The translations under genes were made by a program, and so were the position numbers. From Amborella trichopoda (taxonomy: Eukaryota > Streptophyta > Magnoliopsida > Amborellales > Amborellaceae), in NCBI RefSeq assembly GCF_000471905.2, contig NW_006495778.1, forward strand, positions 2,462,086 through 2,526,085: a DNA stretch of 64,000 bases, in the 5' to 3' direction. Every line of letters starts with the position of its first letter. Position 1 is the first letter of the stretch. The notes under the pieces are model-generated. The model had not been told where the DNA came from, made no database searches, and worked only from the letters and a program-made list of their open reading frames with translations. Shown piece after piece: positions 11,174 through 23,300 of the stretch.

Positions 11174-13063
11174 CTATAAAAGCAAAGCTAACAATTATGC
11201 TCATTAAAGTTTGAATTTAAAGAAGTAAAAAAAAAAAAGAATACAGGAAAAATGTATTTTAGCTTGCTCCAATAAACGTATGTGCCAAATGGATGGAAAA
11301 AACAACAGCAAGAGAGCACAATTAATATGAAAGACCGCTTACAACCAAGTTTTACTTCCAAATGTGGAATCAGCTAAAACGTGAATGAGATTTTACAAGC
11401 ATGAGCAAAAAAGAAAAGCTCATGATTAAATATACATGCTATTTAGAAGTTAATATTATTTGTTGGGACAAAAAATAAAGTATGGTAAAACATGCATGCC
11501 TATAAATTCACAGAACAATGCAGATCATGCAAATACATCCCATAATAATAATAAAGGACATGCCAGGGGGGAACCTTGAAAATGACCACATTGCCTACAT
11601 CCATGAAATTGTTCACGAGGACCAAGTAACCCGTACCTAACCAGGATCTAGTTCCCATAAAACAATCAAATTAGGCTTCAAGTACTGATTAGGGAGATAG
11701 CCCCCATTTCCCTGATGCTAATACTGCAACTTTGTTCTCACTATTGCCTTCTATTCCCTGTGCACATACCATAAACATCTAACACAAACCCTAAAGCACC
11801 AAATGGATAATGTTCATTGATGTGATCCTCCCTCACAAGGCTACATTATCCCCTCCAAATCCCCCAAAAGATTTATATTGATCAACACCTGAAGAGAATC
11901 CAACCTTCGAAAGGAATCCGCAAGCCAAGAAGAGATGAGGACAATCAGAGATTCATGGTGCAACACACAAGATTCTGAAAAAGATTGAAAGAACAACATA
12001 ATCCCCTTTGCACATTTACAGTGTCCTTTGCCTCTACACATATCACAGAGTCCTCACTCTGATTATTATTGTGCAAAAGGGTCACATCTCATATTGCCAA
12101 ACCATCCACATTCTGCAACACATAAGCAGCACACATCCTCCAAACAAGACTCCTGTCAATCTATCCCTTTCCTGTTGATGCTAGAAATGCAAAAATAAAA
12201 TATAGAATCCCATTCTCAGAAATACAAAAATAAACTATAGAGACCCATTCTCCCTAAACCTATCCATTAAAATTTCAAATCATTCTGAAACCTAAGCTAT
12301 CTTTCTTTTTTGATATGTATCTGAAACCTAAGCTATCATGTACACTACTGTCCCAAACAACCGCAAAAATCTAAGACCAAGACAATCATCCCCACACCCA
12401 TAGTTACGAAAACCTCTACCTTGTTACAATCACTGACCTTGTCCCCCTCCTAAAATCTAACTCTATTCCTCTAATATAGCCCCACTCGCTTAGCCTTATA
12501 TTAGTAAGGGTCACATCTCATAGTGCCAAAACCACAAGAATTCTGCTACACATAGGAAGCACACATCCTCCAAAATGGCAATCTATTCCTATCCTATCCC
12601 TGCTAGAAGTGCAAAATAAACTCTAGAACCACATCATCCATGAATAATATCTAAACAAAGAGCATAAATAGAATCTAAACAGAAACCCCTATCTATTAAC
12701 ATTTCAAATTATCCCCAAACCAACAGTTGCATGCAAAACCTTTACCTTTTTACAAACCCCAAGCTTGTAACCCCCTAAAATCTTGTTGTACTCCACCAGT
12801 ATAGCCCACAGTTGGTTACCCCCATAATCTCATATCCCTTCCTCAGGCTTTCTCTATCATTCACAACTCAGAAATGCCAGGCCATCAAAGTAAGTCATTA
12901 AACTTCTTTACTATCTTGATCCCAACAACCATCATCTTTCAATTTAAATCAAGGATAAAGTCATTAAATTTCTTTATTATCATGATCCCAACAACCGTCA
13001 TCTTTCAATATAAATCAAGGATAAAACCAAATCAACTTAAGAATCAGTCTCCTTGTGTCTAAA

Positions 13064-13079
13064 AAACGGAGTGAAGAAA
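13064..13079. repeat. 16-bp direct repeat, right flank of arm
   Basis: Exact second copy of AAACGGAGTGAAGAAA (first at 9091-9106), directly after the end of the left arm. Confidence 0.75.
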
Positions 13080-14115
13080 TCGGATATGTAAAGAAGACAT
13101 TAGATCTATTGAACAATAATTTTATGACCTAACCTAGTGTCGTTACCGTGATATAATTTATTGTTACACTGTTGTCACAACACAAAACACATCACAGATT
13201 TATTTGGAGCATCAAATGAAATTTAAATACTACTTAACACAAGAACTATATTAGTAGATAACAAGAATTGTAAACTAAGATATATGATTATTGTCTGAAG
13301 AAAAAAAAAACACAAAAAAGACCCTCAATATGGGATTTTAATTAAATAAAATAAAATACAAGCCTTAATACGTAAAATAGTAGTCCATCCAAAATGGTAT
13401 GTTATATACACCAATAAAATAAAAAAATAAAAAATACAATTAATTAAACTTCTCTATATATAAAAAAAGCAACAAAATGTTTTAGCAAATTCGAATCTCA
13501 CGCCGAATTCCTAGCTGCTTAAATATTTAGTATACAAAATCATCAAGCAAATTCCAATCTCACTCAAAATGCTCTTTATAAGGATGCACTGGTTTTAAAG
13601 AAAAAAAAAAACATTTTTCATTGTGTTAGTCTTCTACCTCTGCCTATTATTTTGAGATATACGATTGTTTTGATATCTTGTTTCTTGGGAAATATATTGT
13701 TTGTGATTTTTTATAAACTTTTCTTAAGGGAAATTATTGGTGAAACACTTTATGGAATTTTATTTTAAATCAAGATTATTTATTTACTCCTACTATTAAT
13801 TTGTTTATCTTTAAATAAAAATACAACAATATTGAGTTAATAAAGAAATAAAGTTATAGGGAAGAAGTTTTTTTGTTTTTTTGAAAAAAGATAAAATACG
13901 AGTTTCCATCATTTCCAAGAAAAACACAATTTTTTGAAGATTTTTTGAAAAAGTCGTTCTAAACGGATTTCAAAAAATCAGAGATTTTTTGAAAATATCA
14001 TGTTTTAAATAGAGACTTGCTAACTTGATCGCTCTACACTTGATAATAACCCCTTGATTTTGGAGAAAGAAAAATTCCATCGAGGAGAGAGGGTTTTCTT
14101 GTGAGGGAGCAATGA
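13080..14115. other. AT-rich spacer, no gene seen
   Basis: Very AT-rich sequence with long A and T runs (for example around 13300, 13600 and 13870-13960). No gene, repeat family or RNA gene was recognised. Confidence 0.4.
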
Positions 14116-14123
14116 GTAGTGAC

Positions 14124-14628
14124 CAGAGTTCACAAAATCGAACCGGAACGGTTAACCAGATATGGGCCACGAAGCGGTTTAATCGGCCTAACCGATGAAC
14201 CAGCCAATTCAACAGCTCTAACAGGACAAGTCCCTGGAGGTCAAAAAATCGTTGAAAAAAATAAAAAAGATACAAAAAGAAAGTCTACTAAAATATAAAA
14301 AGCATATAAAAAATAATTAAAAAAAAAAAACACACATTCAAATGAAGTTGAAAATCAATGAAAAAACTAGATTTTGACGAATCGATTTGTACTTAGGGGT
14401 ATTTTGTAAATTTTTTGAAAAAGATGAGCAAAGTGTGTATTAATGACAATTTTTTTTTAATCTTTAAGAAAATTAAAAATGCATAACAAATCAAGTGCCT
14501 TATTTTGGGCATATATATATATGATTTTTTATTTTTTTTAATACCAGTTGATCACCAAAACTGCCCATGGGTCGGTTCCGATCTAACAAGGTGGTTAGCG
14601 ATTAGATCGCCCGGTTTGGCAAACATTG
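14124..14628. mobile_element. Non-autonomous hAT element, 505 bp
   Basis: Starts CAGAGTTCACAAAATCG and ends GGTTTGGCAAACATTG, roughly inverted ends of the hAT type. It is flanked by a perfect 8-bp target duplication, GTAGTGAC, at 14116-14123 and 14629-14636. Both ends carry clustered ACCGG/CCGGTT/GGTTA motifs, typical of hAT subterminal repeats; the middle is AT-rich with no coding frame. It is closely related to the copy at 51393-51884. Confidence 0.88.
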
Positions 14629-14639
14629 GTAGTGACTAC

Positions 14640-15145
14640 ATCTTTTGGAGGCTGGAATAGGTTTTCGATATTAGTTTTAGAGAGAAGAATGGCTTCTAGA
14701 AATGGAAATCGTCTAGAAAGAGTGAGAGAGGAAGATTATTTGAGATTGAAATATGTTTTCTTCATTTTTTTATTTTTCTATTTAGAGAGAGAGAGAAGTT
14801 TACTGAAGGTAAAAAGAAATTATCTTTTTTTTTCCCTTTACCGTTTCTTGGTTTGGGGTGGGGAACATCCATGGGCGGTCCGATATTTGAAGGAACAATG
14901 TTTCAAGCATCGGATCGAATCATCATATAAGCAAAGGGAATCATCATATAAGCAAATGGTAGTTGGATGCTAAATACCGGAGCGCTCTTATACATAGAAC
15001 AGATCAATTTTTTTTACATCAAGACCTCCCTATGAATATCTAAAAATAATGAATTAAAATTAAATTGCAATCTAATGTTTGAAACATGGGGGCATTGTTA
15101 GAAAAAAATAACAAATTAGGGCACTTAAAACATTTATGTAATTAC
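14640..15145. other. Intergenic, no gene seen
   Basis: Short frames only. A duplicated GAATCATCATATAAGCAAA near 14920-14950 is the only structure noticed. Confidence 0.35.
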
Positions 15146-15148
15146 CAT

Positions 15149-15661
15149 AAATTTTAGGAAAAATATTTCCGTATCTCTTATTTTTAGGTTTCATTTCTTG
15201 ATAAACTCAAGGTTTCAAAAGATATCTTCTAACCCCTGGCCACTTTAAACCTATTTTTTAACTTAAACAAATGTGGAAAAGAAATGTTATTTCTAAACAT
15301 AAGCATTTCTCTCTCTTCACTTATATATCTCAAACTTCTCTCTTTCTCTCTCTTCTTGAGTCTCTCTCACTCTTTCTCTCCTCTCCTTTCATGTTCCTCC
15401 AAACACCTCTCTCTCTCCTCCTAGTAACCTCTCATTTCCATGAAGCCCTTCTCTTTTTCTAGAAGTTTAGGATGATGGCTTTTAGAGAAAGCATGTCTTT
15501 TTATATTTGTTTGGCCTAAAAAAATAGGTTTAAATTAGGTCAGAGGGTTAGAAGAAATAAAATATATATTTTTTATACCTCAAGATATTTTTTAAAACCT
15601 TGGGTCTATTGTGAAATGAAACCTAAAAATAGAAGGTATGGAGGTATTTTCCCTAAATTTT
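15149..15661. mobile_element. Foldback MITE with ~170-bp inverted ends
   Basis: The first ~170 bp (AAATTTTAGGAAAAATA..., with landmarks TTTTTAGGTTTCATTTC, CAAGGTTT.AAA, ATATCTT, CTAACCC, TTTAAACCTATTTTTT) returns in reverse complement in the last ~180 bp, ending ...TTTTCCCTAAATTTT. The centre (about 15300-15440) is CT-rich. There is no coding frame and no clear target duplication at the ends. Long imperfect inverted ends with a short unrelated middle suggest a Mutator-type or foldback MITE. Confidence 0.75.
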
Positions 15662-18230
15662 ATATGCTACTACACGTCACAATTGTTTATCTATAACATT
15701 CATACAACTTCATACAGGCCAACTTATGCATGAGTTCAACGTCCAATTTTTGCTTTTAGGGTTCAAGGATTTTCTTTTCCTAGTACAACACATGCAAAAT
15801 CCTATGCAAGCGTTCTCTTAAGCACTCACACAAATATTGTTTTGGATGGGGTTTCTATAAGTCAGCTGACTCATATTTGCACATGCGGCCGTCCTATAAA
15901 ATTTAGCTCAAAGATGGATTTTTTATCCAAAATTTTTGGGATTCATCATCTAAGCCTAGCTGATCATAAATATGAAAAAAAAAATGAAAATAAAAGAAGA
16001 AGAAGAAGAAAAAGAAGAAGAGAGTTTGAACTTTGAAAGGAAAGAGTTTATGTTTATATTAGTGCAAGGCTCAAAACAATCAAATTAGGGTTCAGCTCAA
16101 AAATTTCACTAGAAGAGGTTGTTTTGATGCCTAAATAACTTCAAATTGATCATCTCGACCTTTAAATGCATGGGCATGAGAAAAAAATGAATTTCAAGTC
16201 TTGGAAATAGGGCATCTTTGTAATGCATTTTCGGACCATCAATTTTCAAGATTTTGAAGTTTTCATTTTCTGCTCAATCTACACTAGTTTTGAAGTTTAA
16301 AATTTTATAATTAGTGATGAAAATATATTTTAAGGCTATCACAAAGATTTTCAGTATTGAAACCACATTTCGCAATACTATATGAAGGAGCACTTTGCTT
16401 TAGAGCATCGGCTCTATACAAATTGCCCCACCGTAAATGTGCGTTTTTGGGGGGATTTTTTTGGCACTGCCCATATCTGATTTGACCCTATGCGCTCTAC
16501 ACAACATCCATTTCAAAGATCGGGGCTTTTGCACCCACTGCCTCATAGAAAACTTTACCTATTGTTTGTCCATCTAGATTGTATGTTCTGATGCCCCTGT
16601 ACAAATATTATTTCTCAATTTGGATTGCTTTCTCTCAAGCTCTTACACGGGACTGTCAATAGTTTGGGCCGGACACTGGATTTTTAGGCCCAGCCCAAAT
16701 TTTTGTGATATTTGGGCTTCGGGCAGAGCCCGGGCCAGGTTTACAAAGATTTCTTGTCAGGCTATATTGGCCATGGCCAAGTGGCCCAAACCGAACCACC
16801 CTCACCACCCTCCCCTGCTTCTCTCTCTATAGCAAAAAATCCAACTAGTAACAAAGCCAAAGGTCACATTGAGAGGACAAGGTTTCTACAAATCCATGTA
16901 GAAATGAGTCCCGTCTTAAAAATATATTTTTGATATATTTTTAAGATAGATTTTTGGACTCAATTTTTAAGGATATATAATCCAAAAAATGGAGATCATG
17001 GATGTGAAAAAAATAGGGATTGTCTGTAAAAAAACCTATTTATCTTTTGTACATAGAAGTCACAATCATTCCTACTCAATGTCAATTGATGGTTTAGGGT
17101 GAGTCACAAAGTCTGAGAATTTCGATTTTGGATCTTTGTGTATATTCAACGGTACTCTTATAACTACCCATTTTGAAATTTGAGGGACAAGAATGATTGT
17201 ATCACTGGTTGCCTATCTTTTGTGCTTTCCTTCTATGACATATTCTTGTGAATGTCTGCCATTGTTTCCCTCTCCATGTGCTAGCATACCAGCTTATAAC
17301 TCTTTATAAAGCAATTGAAAAGCATTTCTCAAGCTCTTAATATTTGGGTTGCCTCCCACTTCAGTACAATTACACCATGATTTTCAATTATTTGGGGATT
17401 TCTTGAAAATCTAGTTACCATTGTTCACAATCTCTAACATGTGGATGTATCAGCGTCTATCAATTTGTATGCATTTTGATACCTTCTTTTGGTAGATTAA
17501 AGCATTTTGACAGTCTGAAAGTATTGCTCAACATTTTTTCATATATATTATGATTCTTCATGCCATCCAAGTTCCCAATTCAATCATGGTACTCAGTCTA
17601 GGTCACATCTTCTCTTTCACAATAGCTTCTCTTTATCAATTGCTCAATCCATATTACCGGGGGCGGAAACATTAGAGCATTGGTTGCAAATTGCTCAAGC
17701 TGCGATTTTTGAATTCCTACTTTCTAAGAAAAAGTTAAAATAATCGTGTACTTCAGAGTTCCTTTTCCTACCAAGTTTGTGATGGGCCACTGAAATCTCC
17801 AGTCTTTTTACGGATTTTCTAAACTCTTTGTAATTTCTCACCGGGTACCAGGATGTCTCTCCCAAATCTCCAAGCTTTTTATATTTTAAAATAGGAAAGT
17901 ATCACCACTTTTTTATTTCTCTTTAAAATTTCCTTTTAAATTTCAATAATATTGTATTTAAATTTTTGCTATCAAGGCTTCTATTGAGTGGCTTTCATAA
18001 ATGGTTTGTTTCGTATGTTCTTTGCATATTTTGCCCTTATATACTAATGTCCATCAGCATTTTATATGGTTTGTCCTTCCCATACATTTATATGAACCGT
18101 TAACATGGTACTCTGAGCGGTTATTATTGTACATACATTGTAGCCAATTTATATATGAATAGTTAACCATCCATATGCCTTGTGTAGTTTTATTTGTCCA
18201 TACGAACTAGTACATGTATAAATGCATTAT
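15662..18230. other. Intergenic, mostly unassigned
   Basis: No gene recognised. 16080-16400 contains text related to the repeat at 8.1-9.0 kb in the opposite orientation. 15980-16025 is a purine-rich AAG/AGA tract. 16648-16830 is GGGCC-rich (separate entry). The rest is AT-rich single-copy-looking sequence. Confidence 0.35.
16648..16830. mobile_element. Probable hAT terminus fragment
   Basis: Begins GGGACTGTCAATAGTTTGGGC and continues with repeated GGGCC/GGCCC words (CAGCCCAAAT, GGGCTTCGGGC, GAGCCCGGGCC, GTGGCCCAAACCG). The pattern [GGG.TGTCAAT..GGGCCGG] is common at the ends of plant non-autonomous hAT elements. Only one end is seen and no target duplication could be paired. Confidence 0.35.
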
Positions 18231-19600
18231 TTGTCTCCCAAGGAATGGACAACCAATCGTCAGCTGCAAGTACAAATACTGGGGTCCGGAGCAAAGCAAG
18301 AAAATGTGAAGCTAAATAATTTGTCTAATGGAACTTGTTTGCGCTTCGATCTATGCTGATCTTTGCGTGAGATCTGCTCAAATCTTAGCAAAACTGCGTT
18401 AAATTTATGGTAATGTAGAGAAAGTGGGGTGCCTTGAATTATGGGTTCAGAAAAATCTTTAATCTACACAGATTCTGCCGTTTTCCACTGGCAGCACTAA
18501 TTCCAAATTCGTATTTTGACCTAAAAGATGCTTCTAAATTTAATTAAATCTAATAATAAATTATTATTTTTAAATAAAATTAAACAGAGAATTAAATGAG
18601 GCAAAACAAACTGAATTAAGGAAAGAAATAAATACATACCTCTACGGACCTGAAACTCGGAGTTTCAGGCTTAGATCGGCCACTCTTCTTATTTGAGCCA
18701 CCATCTCCTTTTTTTTGGATGCCTTTGCTTGTTGGAATTGATAGATCTAGGGTTTTTTGACCTAGATCTAGGGTTCCTAAGGCAGAAGAAAAAACTTGAA
18801 AATTTTAGGTAGGGTCTATCTTAGCTTTTTCAAAGGGTTAGTTTTCTAAGGCATTTGGGGGCTCCTAAGATTAAATCCAAATTTTGGGATTTTTTGAGAT
18901 TTTCTGAGATCTTTTTTTTTTTAATTTTTTATAATTTTTTTAAAAATTTCTATGGCCTTTTTTTTTTTTCTAATTTTAGATGTTTTTAAGCTTTTAGATG
19001 TTTTTAAGCTATTTTTCCTAATTTCTGAAATTGTGTCTTATTTTCTAAGGATTTCTAGGGGATTTCTGATCTCTCTTTTTGGGTTCTGGAAGGTGGTACT
19101 TTATAGGCTTCAATTGGATAGGGGCTGAGGTCGTGGTGGTAGCATCCCCACACCTAGTTACCACATCGTGGTATTCATTCTTACCGCGACACCCCTAATT
19201 AACACCTTCAAAATATAACGGGCAATGATTTCATGCAACCGTTATATAGTAATATGATGCAACAACCTTAAGAACCCATCTTTTGGCCATTTGGTTGATC
19301 CAATTTTTGAAATATACACTCTTTTCATTCCAATGAACAATCACAAAAAAAAAAAAAACACAATCTAGAAAGTATTTTTTTAGCCCAATTAACATAAACC
19401 GTTCATTTTGGTGAGATACTTATATCTAGGCCTTAGAAGTATTTTTTCATTTCCATTTTTTTTTGGATGGCATTACTATCATTGGATAAACCATGTTAAA
19501 AAAGAAAAAAGTGATTTTGAGTCTATAAAAGCTAAGATATTGAAATTCACAAAATGAATGGTCTAGATTCGTTTTTTGAGGGGACTTATTTTGACCAGGG
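18231..19600. other. Unassigned repeat-like stretch
   Basis: No gene recognised. Contains a doubled CTAGATCTAGGGTT (about 18745-18775), a GAAACTCGGAGTTTC palindrome (about 18652), long T runs and a poly-A tract at 19346-19360. It could be terminal sequence of an old retroelement, but no partner copy or protein is seen. Confidence 0.3.
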
Positions 19601-19639
19601 TTCAAATTGAACTTTTTTTTTGGGGAGGGGGATTGATTA

Positions 19640-20720
19640 TTGAGATGAAGAGTGTGTGTGAAAAAGAAAGATCAAGAAATGGGGGCCTAAAGAAAGACGC
19701 ATTGATCTCAATTCATTGATCTCTTGTTGAAAAAGATCAAGAAATGGGGGCCTAAAGAAAGACGCATGGCCCCGGATGACCCAGTTCATGAAAGAGGAAT
19801 ATGGAAACTTATGTGACTTGGATTGATTGAAGAGTAAGTATGCGTAATTTAGGACAAAGTATATGGAAGTGAAAAACTTTTGTCACAATCAGGTTTTGGG
19901 TTTGATCATGCTAGAAATATGGTGATTGTTAAACGAGTCGCTATGGGCTCAATATACAGTGGTGAGTTGAAATGCCTTCATTGTCTATTTCTATGTGGTT
20001 ATGCAAGTTTCATTGTAATGTTCCTACAAATTCAATACATACATGTGTTTTATTTACATGAGAATAGTTTTGTAAAAAAATACAATGGCGAGGCATTGCC
20101 TTTATACTTCAAGGACTTGGAGAGCATATTTGGCACTAAGGTGGTGGATGGAATGAATGCATTAGGGGGAGGTGGAATCACTTCGAATAGGCATGGCCTC
20201 CAAGACACTCAAAGCCCTTCCTATGATACTAACCAAGGAAATGCCGACACACCACCAGATCATACCCCTGGCACATCTGTGCCGATGGTTGACTTGGGGG
20301 TTGAGAAGGGCTCGAACTCTTCCTCATCTGACGGTGCATTGTCCTCTGGGTCATAGAGGAGGCACTCTCAGAGTCCAGCAGGAGCTCAATGAAGAAAAAA
20401 GAAACCAACAACAATTGATACAATGGCCGACGTTATGGCCATGATGGCATGTACCTTGAAGGACTGGGCAATCGCTACTATTAGCTGCATGAACAATGAT
20501 CCTACAACTATTGTTGCTGCTTAGGCAAGCAAGGACTGAGAGCAATGCACACGGATTGTTGAAGCCTTGTGGAAAGAGGGAGAAATAGATATTGATGTCC
20601 TCTATCTTCATAGAGGCATCTCAGATATTTCAAGACTCCTCAAGTATGGAGTTATTTTTTACCGTGGAGAACCTAGAAGGTCGAGTGGCCCAGTTGGAGG
20701 ATAAGGTGCAGCAAATACAA
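19640..20720 (+). mobile_element. PIF/Harbinger relic: Myb/SANT ORF part
   Basis: The sense strand reads pieces of a Myb/SANT-like DNA-binding protein: a HELIX-type start with WMTQFM..EYG.L near 19770-19800, then QSGFGFDHARNMV at 19885-19923 and, after a probable intron, KKYNGEALPLYFKDLESIFG at about 20080-20140. A Ser/Gly/Pro-rich low-complexity linker follows to 20356. This is the usual order in the non-transposase ORF of plant Harbinger elements. Stops interrupt the start. A second, shorter copy of the same region lies at 23820-24330. Confidence 0.7.
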
Positions 20721-20853
20721 TAGTATTAGTTTCCTCCTGTACTATGTTGATGAACTTCAAATTACTTTGTTTTTGTCGACAAACTTTAATTTTGGTGTCT
20801 ACTTTTGGAAGGATCTTCATATGAAGATATGAATGCTTCTTTTCTCTATGTAT

Positions 20854-21290
20854 GGCAGTTTAAATATATCTTTCATGGATCAGTTCAATTTTAATTTTTT
20901 GCTTTATAAATGGGTTAGGATAATGGTTGTCATTATGTCATTATGGTTAAGGCAAGTATGAAATTTTGCTTTAGAGATGGTAGTTTAAATGGATTTATCT
21001 TTTGTAGATGAGTTCAATTTCAGTTTATTGATTTATGGATAGGTCAGGATAATGTTTGTCCTTATGTTATTTTGGTTATTTCATAATATGGAAATTTGTT
21101 TTATGGATGGTAGTTTAAATGGATTAATCTTTTGTATATGAGTTCTATTTCAATTTACTGATTTATGGATTGGCCAAAATAATGTTTGTCCTTATGTCAT
21201 TATGGTTATTTTAAAATATGGAATTTTGCTTTATGGATGGTAGTTTAAATAGATTGATCATTTGTGGTTCAGTTCAATTTTAGTACGTTA
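20854..21290. repeat. 125-130-bp tandem repeat, ~3.4 copies
   Basis: Units begin GG(C/T)AGTTTAAAT at 20854, 20979, 21109 and 21239 (periods 125, 130, 130). Each contains GAGTTCAATTT...GATTTATGGAT..G....ATAATG.TTGTC.TTATG. It sits exactly between the two ORFs of the Harbinger relic, and a remnant of the same junction is seen at 24180-24290. Confidence 0.85.
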
Positions 21291-21324
21291 CGTTAATTTG
21301 TTTGTTTTCCTTTTCGGTGATCCT

Positions 21325-22270
21325 GATATGAACGACAATTATCACTCACAACGCTATGGACCCCCAAGGCAAGGAGTTCATGTTCATATTTTCTGTCATG
21401 TATGTGGCATTTTGTACAACATATTGGCATAACTAGTCAGGTGAGAAGGAAGCGTGTACTTACCTCAATCCTAACCGGGCGCAAGTACATCGAGTACTGA
21501 CAAATGGGGCATCCTTGTCATTGCTTTGATATGTTGCGAATCAAGAAGGGCAGCTTCCTCGATCTTTGTAATCTACTAAAGGACAGGTCACTGATTATAG
21601 ACACTTGATGGTTGAGGAGCAAATGGCCATATTTTTAAGCACCCTAGCACATGATCAATGAAACAGGGTTGTTCAAGAACCCTTTCAACATTCTGGCCAA
21701 ACCGTCAGTTTCTACTTTAACAAAGAATTGATTGTGATATTACAATTATGACCCATGTTCCTACAACTTTCCGGCAATGAAGCACTAAAGAACATTGAGG
21801 ATGACAAGGAGAGGTTTTACCCAAATTTTAAGGTGATGTATGGTCTTCTCCTTTTTAGGGTGGTTCAATCAATAGTAAAACTATTAATAATGGTATATGT
21901 ACTCTGAATTTTAACAAGAATGCATAGGAGCGACCATGGGACATATATCCTTGCACGAGTTAGGAGCAAAATGCATCAATGCTCCAGAAATATGAAAGGA
22001 TTCTTAACCCAAAATGTTATGGTCGCAGTTAGGTTTGAGATACAATTCCAATATTGCCTTACTGGGTGGGAGGGCTCTGCATCAGACTCTAGAGTCCTAC
22101 TTGACGTGATTGGAAGGGAACACAATCATTTGGTGGTTCCTGAAAGTTAGGCGATATGGGGAGGAGAAGACAATTATACTAACCTAACTCATGGACAAGA
22201 CGATCATGATGATGGCGTCGAGATCCGAGATGCAATTGCATCTCAATTGTCGCATGCATATGTTAATCGA
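21325..22270 (+). mobile_element. PIF/Harbinger transposase relic
   Basis: Degenerate DDE transposase (nuclease type). After an ATGAACGACAATTATCAC start, pieces include HCFDMLRIKKGSFLDLCNLL (about 21513-21575) and, near 21935-22140, SDHGTYILARVRSK, RNMKGFLTQNVMVAVRF and TGWEGSASDSRVL. The last two are diagnostic of plant Harbinger transposases; the Asp of GSASDSRVL is the second catalytic acid. Several frame breaks and stops make it dead. The final catalytic region (VDAGY) is not found downstream. Confidence 0.85.
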
Positions 22271-22279
22271 TGGGGATGA

Positions 22280-23060
22280 TTTGTTTTTTAAAATATATAA
22301 AATTATGTTATGAACTTCACCTATTTCTTTGTCTTGGTTAGATATGTGCTAAATATTTATGTAACTGCAACTTGTCTAGTGCAATTACATACAGAACATA
22401 TTCTAGCTATTGGATTTTGATTCACATCTCCTTGATGGAGAAAAAACTTGTACTTCATTATTCACATGATTCATAAAAAATGCAAGACTTCATTGTTATA
22501 AACTTTTTATATCGTGTGCTGATGAGTCTACCATTTATATTGGTTGTCATTATGTCTTTATGCTTAATCTTTTTACACTAGTGAGAAATATGCACACTTA
22601 TTTTTGTAAACTGTATGCCATGGGATGGGATCATAACCCTTTGGGATATGTGAATTAAGTGTATGTATGTATCATGCATATTTTCTCGAACTTACACATT
22701 GCACCTTTTGGTTAGTGTATATACGGGTGATTGTCATATAGGAGGACTCCTGTGCAACTCATATGAGTGTTGAGGAATGAAATTCTATCTACTTGTGCAT
22801 TTGGTATCCACTTGGTGTCCTTCCAGAGTACTAGATGTAGATTGGATCTGCAAAACTTTAACCACAAGCTTAATTTCAAGCATATGACTCGCAACTGCTT
22901 TGCTGTATTGGTTTCAATAGGCTCTATCATGCAATTCAAGTTTATGCTTCTTTCAAATTGTTCGATGTATTGATTTCAATAGGCTGTATCATGCAATTCA
23001 AGTTTTTGCAGTTTCATAATTTGATATATCTCTAAGTTTTGTATGCCTCCATTCATTTAT
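22280..23060. other. Intergenic, no gene seen
   Basis: AT-rich. A duplicated TTTCAATAGGCT(C/G)TATCATGCAATTCAAGTTT occurs at about 22912 and 22973. Nothing else was recognised. Confidence 0.35.
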
Positions 23061-23070
23061 CTATGAATAC

Positions 23071-23300
23071 CCCGGCAAAATTATTATATGGTCTTTAAGG
23101 GAAGACAGTCAGGGGTTTACGACTCTTGGACAAAGTGTGAGCAATACGTAAGGTATTTCAAGAACGCGGAGTTCCAGGGTTACAGAACCAAAGATGATGC
23201 AAAAGCAGCTTATAATGCTCGAAGATTACCACAAAGTTCAACAACGCGTGACTGCACTACCCATCAATATTTCCATGGAAACGACAGGGAATCATATGGG
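23071..23300 (+). other. RNase H1 N-terminal-type domain fragment
   Basis: The sense strand reads YYMVFKGRQSGVYDSW followed by a conserved CEQYV..F.NAEFQGYRT stretch. This is the plan of the small domain at the N terminus of eukaryotic RNase H1, also known as the viroplasmin-type domain. It binds RNA/DNA hybrids in RNase H1. No RNase H catalytic domain follows. It lies between the two Harbinger fragments, so it is probably a passenger exon or an old repeat, not a working gene. It could equally derive from a host protein or an old element. Confidence 0.6.

Larger units (their letters stand above)
9213..13066 (-). repeat. Left arm of 3.8-kb inverted duplication
   Basis: This 3.85-kb segment is the reverse complement of 28186-31998, with only scattered substitutions and small indels by eye. 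Landmarks pair in order: the (GA)n tract near 11092-11112 with (CT)n near 30100-30120, the SINE-like repeats, a 71-bp tandem duplication (10380/10451) and the MLMMKPNRVF-coding stretch (9567 with 31644). It contains the 3' part of SOBER1 intron 1, exons 2-4 and the start of intron 4, all on the minus strand. Bases 9107-9212, between the 16-bp repeat and the arm, have no partner in the window. Confidence 0.95.

Noticed and set aside
9107-13063. Left arm as a transposon that captured gene exons (Pack-MULE or Helitron)
   Set aside because: No inverted ends, no Helitron CTAGT-type end noticed, and a 16-bp rather than 9-bp flank duplication.
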